Assembly (NCBI GenBank): GCA_019054805.1
Contig: JAHQIY010000004.1
Span: forward strand, 4,092,001-4,156,000
Source of the DNA: Brachionus manjavacas
Taxonomy: Eukaryota > Rotifera > Eurotatoria > Ploima > Brachionidae
Direction: 5' to 3'
Length of the DNA stretch: 64,000 bases
Position 1 is the stretch's first letter, and each line of letters opens with the position of its first letter. The position numbers and the translations under genes are program-made. The notes under the pieces are model-generated. The model was not told the origin of the DNA. It did not search any database and worked only from the letters and a program-made list of their open reading frames with translations. Of this stretch, positions 59,010 through 64,000 are shown piece by piece.

Positions 59010-60020
59010 ATATAAAAATTCTGAGTATGACAATAAGCACTAGAATATATAATTTTTTTGAGAACAATAGTCTACTTATTCATGAACAATCAGGATTTAG
59101 AAAACATAGACGCACTGCAGATATTCTTTACTTTCTTTTTCAAAAAGTTTCAGAGTCCTTTAATAGAAAGAAGAAGCTATGTTGTCTATATTTTGACATT
59201 TCTAAAGCTTTTGATAGAGTTTGGCATAATAGACTAATTTACAAGCTTACGAGAATTAATCTACCTCCTTATCTTATCTTGGATAAGATCGTTTCTGCAC
59301 TTAAGATCTTTTAGGAAATATAAATGGTCATCTAAGTGAGCATTGCCATATTAAAGCAGGAGTTCGACAAGGGTCAGTAATTAGTCCGCTTCTTTTTAGC
59401 ATTTTCACAAATGACATACCAAAAAGAAACAAAACAAACTGCCAATACTCTCTTCTTTTTGCAGATGATTTGGCTACCTTTTTTACTTTTAAAAAGATAG
59501 GAAATCTTGAAAAAGTGATTTATAAGTATCTAAAAGAAGTTGAATTATTGCTTTTCAGATGGAAAATGAAAATTTCTATTGAGAAGTCATGTTATATGAT
59601 CTTTGAGAAAAAAACTAAAGTAATTAATTACAGACCTTAAAATGAATTACAGCAATTTAAATTAAGAGGAAAAAGTCAAATTCTTAGGAATAACATTAGA
59701 CTCAAGTCTTACGTTTAGTCCAATGGTGGATGATTTAAAAGAGCGCTGTAATTCAAGGATTAACTTAATAAAATATCTTTCAAATAAAAAATGGGGTCTA
59801 AAACCAAAAACAATAGGTAATCTTTACAAATCCTTAATAGGATCAATCTTGGATTATTCTTTTCCTTGTTTAAATTCCTTCTCAGAAACTAACATCAAAA
59901 AATTACAAGTTATTCAGAATTCAGCAGTTCGATCTATTTTGAAGCTGAAATAGGATACCCTCCCCAACATTATGCACCAAGAAGCCTTAAATAAACTTAA
60001 ACTACTATATTATTAAATCA
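59010..60020 (+). pseudogene. jockey-like non-LTR retrotransposon RT remnant
   Basis: The best-kept of three copies. 59,027-59,314 reads LIHEQSGFRKHRRTADIL and LCCLYFDISKAFDRVWH, the first catalytic-Asp motif. After a frameshift near 59,315 come AGVRQGSVISPLLFSIF and LFADDLATF (second catalytic pair) at about 59,350-59,480. 59,723-59,953 gives the thumb region (WGLKPKTIGNLYKSLIGSIL, DYSFPCLNSFSETN), stopping at 59,953. A short EALNKLKLL end follows near 59,980. It is 5'-truncated and broken by at least two frameshifts or stops, so it is inactive. Confidence 0.85.
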
Positions 60021-60330
60021 ATGAACAATAATATCAAAGAAAAAGCAACATTAAGAGATCGAGTACCTTGAGAGATTTTATGAGAGTTATGGACAATTTG
60101 ATAGAAAATTGATCACGTGACAGGAATCCAATTTTAGACAACAAAAAAGTTCAAAATAATTCCTGAAATATCAACCCATGAATGAATGCTAATAATAAAT
60201 AAATAAATGAATGGACGCCTGATTTTAAAAGATTCAAAAAAAAGAAACAAATTTTTAAAATAAAAGAAGAAGAGGATTTAGATGCTTGAAAATTTTAGAT
60301 GCTAAAGGCTGATCAAGTAAATAAGTTATT

Positions 60331-60414
60331 TAGATTAATATAAAATTATGATTTAGTAATCTTTAGTATTCATAGATTAATATAAAATTATGATTTAGTA
60401 ATCTTGAGTATTCA
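60331..60414. repeat. 42-bp tandem duplication, two copies
   Basis: 60,331-60,372 and 60,373-60,414 are identical except for one base (CTTTAG versus CTTGAG). The near-identity points to a recent duplication. Confidence 0.9.
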
Positions 60415-61955
60415 AATATTTTTATACTAAATATCACTAACTAGATTAAATTCATGAATCTGAGGATTTTCTCAAGATATTGTTAAAATTTTTATACCAA
60501 ATTCTAAAGTATTTAATTATTAGATTAAAAAAAATTAAATTTTCTGTTTACTTTTCAATATTAAAGAGTAAAACTGATAATTAAATTGAATTTTAAAACT
60601 ATTATTAAATATTTATTAGATTTCCTGGATTTTTTCTTTTTTTCTGAGTTTCAAAACATGCAACAAAAAATAATTTAGATGAATTTTTATCTAATCAGAT
60701 AGGAATTACAATTTTATTGTAAATTTATACTTTTAATTAAATAAAAACGTTAAAATTCATTTTAAAAGTTCAATCTATAATTTAATTAATTAAATTTTCT
60801 GGATTTTTTCATCAATTTTGAAAAAATAATGGACCCAGTAATTGATTAAAATTAAGTGTGTACGGTATTCGCTTGTTCGAAATTGCAGCCTCAAAAGCCG
60901 AAGCACACCTTTGACGCATGCAGCAAACACTATCTTAGCTCAAGATTTTATAATTCAAGATTTTATAAGTTGCGGTGACTAAATTTTAACATTTATAATA
61001 ATTTAATTCCATTATTTAAATCTTTTGTAGTAGTAGTAGTTCTTGCTGCGACACCTAACATGTAGATTGTCTAAGCCCATCGTGAAAATTAGAATTATTT
61101 TTTTAATTAATTAATATTAAAATTATATTTTAAATATATATTTAAATATATGTAATGTATATTTACATATTTATATTTTATATTAAATCCATGGCTAAAA
61201 AATTTAGAACAAAGAAAAATCAGAAAAATGATTTTGTTTTTAATTTTTCGAATTTATAATATTATTTCTATTTAGCAATAATAAATATAACAAATATAAA
61301 ATTAATTGATTGTCACATTAAACTTTAAAATTTTTTAAAGTTCCAGGCTACCTACTCAACCCTATTTTTTCATTTTTTCAAGTCTTCAATTAAATAAACA
61401 AAAATGTGAATCTATCATCAAAAGAGGAATTAATGAATTTTCACAAAGTAATTTTTTTTAATCAAATAAATTTCTTTCATTTAAAATATGAGATATATGT
61501 AATTGTTGGTACGAACCATGTCTTTTGATTATAAATCCAATATTTAATCGCAAAATCAAATAAATATTGTAAAATTTACAAATTTTTTTAAACGAAGAAT
61601 TTTTAATCCAACAAGACAAATAAATACAATCTAATAAATCTGATTTTTTTTATTACATTAGTTAGGGTTTTCTTTTACTTCCAAATTAAGTTATATCAAG
61701 TATAAGGTTAAGAAATAATAAATGTGCTATTGAATAAAAAATTTAGTGTAAATCCACGAGTCACCTAATCAAAAATAGTTTGTCTTTTTTGAAGACTACT
61801 TTCCTTAGATATACTTAAAATATTTTTTTTTTAATTAATAAAATCAAAAACTAGAATTAAAAATTAAAAATTAAAAATATTTCTTCATTTTCTTTAAGAA
61901 TACAAAAATTATTAAAAAATAAAATAAAAATAAAAATCTTTTAAAACACTAAAAT

Positions 61956-62004
61956 AATACTCAGTTAACAATAAATTTTGAATATTTATAGTTAACTGAG
62001 TATT
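61956..62004. repeat. perfect 14-bp hairpin, 21-base loop
   Basis: AATACTCAGTTAAC at 61,956-61,969 is exactly complementary to 61,991-62,004. Confidence 0.8.
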
Positions 62005-62375
62005 ACTTTTTCTATCCAATATTTTCGAATTTGAATATTTGATTTTCTTACCTAAAATAAAAAAAAAGAAAAAATTTGATTACAATGAAAAAGTAATGAT
62101 TATCTATGGAAAATTTTTTTGATAACTTTTTTCCTCAAAATTTCATCATAAAATCCTTAAATTTTCTAAAGAATTATTAGAAAATCATTACTTTTGAGTC
62201 AACTGGGATATAAATGCGTAAAAAGCTAAGCACTTCCAATCTTATATGCGGTGGTGAAATATGAAGCAAAAACTGTTTCAAAATATCTTTTATTAAATTG
62301 AAAACCAGTTTTATTTCAATTACAATAAAAAATTAAAAATTTCTTTATAATAAGAAGGATAAATTAAATATTTAG

Positions 62376-62900
62376 TATTAGTAGTAGTAATAAATGGCTG
62401 GGCAGCTTCTGCCTAGTGTTAAACTTTACAGCCCTGAAACTAATAATAATAAATAATTACAACCACTTGTCCAATCTTGCTTTAAAAACATTTAAGCTTC
62501 GTGATTCAACTATCATCCTTGGTAGTTGATTCCAAGTTTTGGACACTCTATTCATAAAGAAATGATGTCTATTTGAGTTGCTAGTGATCTCTCGCACTAT
62601 CTTTTGATTGTGGCTTCTCAAATTTAATGTACTTGACGGTGTGTTGTCAAAGATGGGCCAATTTATTTGTTCTGCTCCGCGGGACAGCTAAAATTGTTGA
62701 ATTAAATCACCTCTCGTTCTGCGCGTTACTAGATCTGAAAATCCAGCTCTGCGCAGTCGCTCGTCGTAGTCAAGGTGTCTTAGGCCTTTTATTGATCTTA
62801 AGCTCTTCTTTGAACCTTTTCAATTTGCCCAATCGATTTCTTGAAGCGAGGATTCCATACTAGTCCTGCAAACTCCAAACGCGGTCTTATAAAGCTATTA
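62376..62900 (-). mobile_element. CR1/L2-like retrotransposon C-terminus, broken
   Basis: On the minus strand from about 62,900: FIRPRLEFAGLVWNPRFKK, then IGQIEKVQRRA, then the GDLIQQF-type end and NRHHFFMNRVSKTWNQLP near 62,540, the usual CR1/L2 RT tail. There are at least two frameshifts or stops. The 3' end is marked by repeated TAC/TAA units near 62,380. It differs in sequence from the 31.1 kb copy, so it is a separate family or an older member. Confidence 0.75.
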
Positions 62901-62904
62901 AATA

Positions 62905-63253
62905 GAAATAGAACTAAATGTTAAGTTTTTATGACTTTTATGAAAAAAATTTCCAAAATGATCACTTTGTTTTTTAATCTTAAAAATTTATTTTGCTTTG
63001 CTTTAATTTTTTTCGGCTCCAAACTTCACCGCTGCTATTGTATTGTGATATTCTTTTGATATAGTTTTTACAAAAAACCGTAGAACTTATGATGAATCAT
63101 TTGTTAAAAATTTTTCAAAATGAGTTTTAAACTATTTGTTTATTAAACATTTCTTTGTAAAAAGATATTTAAATTTTTTTTGATTGATTTCAAATTTTAA
63201 CATTAATAATTTATATCGAAAAAAAATGAAAAATTAGATAAAATGAAACAGAA
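62905..63253. other. AT-rich 3' flank of the GPCR gene
   Basis: No coding signature. It contains the expected 3' UTR of the minus-strand receptor. Confidence 0.4.
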
Positions 63254-64000
63254 TTAAATGAACGTATTATTGGAATTGGCATTTTTGATATTCTTGTTAA
63301 ACGAAGTTGAAGTGTCTCTTAAAATTTCTGTCCTCAATTGTTGTTGATTCGATTGAATCCTAGTCGAATTTCGAGTTGAACTATTTGTGACCATTTTGCA
63401 AATTTCTTGCTTAAAATTTTTGTTCATTAGTCCATAAATAACTGGATTGACGCATGTCGAAGACAGAGCGATAATGTTAGCTGTAATGATTATAAGTGCC
63501 AATTTTTTACCATTAATAAAAATGCTATCCGAAAAATCTAAGAGTAAGTTGCATACAGCAACTGGTAGCCAGCACAAGCAAAATGTAAAAAATACAATGA
63601 ATAGAATTTTTTTACTTCTTGAAAAGCGTTCCTCGTTGTTCCAAATTTTTTCAATTAAAACCGATGCTCTGTCGGCAATCAAACTACGAGTGTTGTCACT
63701 CTTTTCATTTTCGATGCTCAATTTTTTTCTATCTCTTCTCCTAAACATTTTAGGCACGTTCAAGTGCAGAAAACTACAAATCTTATAATTAGTCGAGCCA
63801 ACCACAACCACCGGAAGTAAATACTGAAAAATTATAAGAATGGTACAAAATGAATACTTCGAGTTGTAATTGAACCATGTCTCTTCGCAAAGCTTGTACA
63901 AAATCTCTTTTGTTTGCTTTATTCGGACTATCTTCTCATCATTGACAATGAACGAAGGAATACTTATTAAAAATGAGCTGGTCCAAATTAGAAATAAAGA
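63254..64000 (-). CDS. class A GPCR, neuropeptide Y/F-receptor-like, C-terminal half
   Basis: Peptide-type receptor in the plasma membrane; the 5' part lies beyond base 64,000. The open frame reaches the window edge without a stop, so no start is present here. Visible: TM4 (SLFLIWTSSFLISIPSF), extracellular loop 2 with the conserved Cys (LCEETWFNYN), TM5 (YLLPVVVVGS), a basic third loop (RRRDRKK), TM6 with FCLCWLPVAVCNLLLDF, and TM7 SSTCVNPVIYGLMNKNFKQEI with the NPxxY motif. A Ser/Thr/Asn-rich tail of about 50 residues follows. The WLP..V.NLLLDF and SSTCVNP..YG..NKNF patterns fit NPY/NPF-type receptors best; tachykinin- or RYamide-type receptors are alternatives. The ligand cannot be inferred. 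Confidence 0.88.
   Translation of the reverse strand, partial: SLFLIWTSSFLISIPSFIVNDEKIVRIKQTKEILYKLCEETWFNYNSKYSFCTILIIFQYLLPVVVVGSTNYKICSFLHLNVPKMFRRRDRKKLSIENEKSDNTRSLIADRASVLIEKIWNNEERFSRSKKILFIVFFTFCLCWLPVAVCNLLLDFSDSIFINGKKLALIIITANIIALSSTCVNPVIYGLMNKNFKQEICKMVTNSSTRNSTRIQSNQQQLRTEILRDTSTSFNKNIKNANSNNTFI

Larger units (their letters stand above)
60021..62375. other. AT-rich gene-free stretch
   Basis: No supported coding region. Contents: a 42-bp tandem duplication (60,331-60,414), a 15-bp direct duplication TCAAGATTTTATAAT/G at about 60,939-60,968, a (TAG)n run near 61,030 beside GCTGCGACACC, and a 14-bp hairpin (61,956-62,004). Confidence 0.5.

Noticed and set aside
63447-63788. 113-codon plus-strand open frame
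   Set aside because: Antisense shadow of the GPCR exon.
1-64000. tRNA, rRNA, CRISPR arrays or bacterial operon signals
   Set aside because: None recognised by eye; intron-bearing genes show eukaryotic nuclear DNA. A tRNAscan-SE or Rfam search would be needed to exclude small RNAs.

Overview
This window is nuclear DNA from a small invertebrate animal. It is very AT-rich (about a quarter GC by eye) and carries intron-bearing animal genes such as Ku80, SNAP29, xanthine dehydrogenase, a MIG-10/RIAM/lamellipodin adaptor, a DENND2-type Rab GEF and a neuropeptide-type GPCR. Introns fall into two classes: many of 47-69 bp and a few of 1-3 kb or more. Together with many decayed non-LTR retrotransposons ending in (TTA)n tails and MULE, Tc1 and LTR remnants, this fits a monogonont rotifer such as Brachionus. 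That placement is inference from composition and gene style; no marker in the window proves it.

Layout. 1-3.6 kb: two decayed mobile elements (a jockey-like retrotransposon and a MULE transposase). 3.6-12 kb: a gene-poor AT-rich stretch with several perfect hairpins. 12-23.7 kb (+): the MRL-family adaptor gene. 24.1-25.3 kb: a large fold-back element. 25.6-31.4 kb: a nest of retroelements in which an RTE/L1-like pseudogene is split by the 3' half of a Ty3/gypsy-type element carrying a chromodomain, an env-like reading region and an LTR. 32.2-32.7 kb: a FLYWCH-finger pseudogene. 33.3-38.6 kb (-): complete xanthine dehydrogenase, 1344 aa in three exons. 39.5-41.2 kb: a MITE, a Tc1 transposase remnant and a solo LTR with a target-site duplication. 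41.6-48.0 kb (-): a DENND2-like gene, nine firm exons giving 853 aa. 50.8-53.1 kb (+): intronless Ku80 of 769 aa. 53.6-55.0 kb: retrotransposon debris, one element nested in another. 55.4-56.1 kb (-): intronless SNAP29. 56.8-57.3 kb (-): unrecognised exon-like pieces. 59-60 kb (+): another jockey-like reverse transcriptase remnant. 62.4-62.9 kb (-): a further retrotransposon C-terminus. 63.25-64 kb (-): the C-terminal half of a class A GPCR that continues beyond the window.

The host genes are unrelated housekeeping or signalling genes: DNA end joining (Ku80), purine catabolism (XDH), membrane fusion (SNAP29), Rab activation (DENND2), actin/integrin signalling (MRL) and peptide signalling (GPCR). 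They do not form one pathway. Exon joins given here were checked by hand for reading phase, and the XDH, DENND2 and MRL chains are in frame throughout. The one open point in the MRL gene is its 5' end, where at least one exon is missing between the candidate first exon at 12 kb and the exon at 19.04 kb.

No tRNA, rRNA, CRISPR array or replication origin was recognised. The most unusual item is the retroelement at 26,968-29,560, which pairs an integrase chromodomain with a downstream envelope-like protein.
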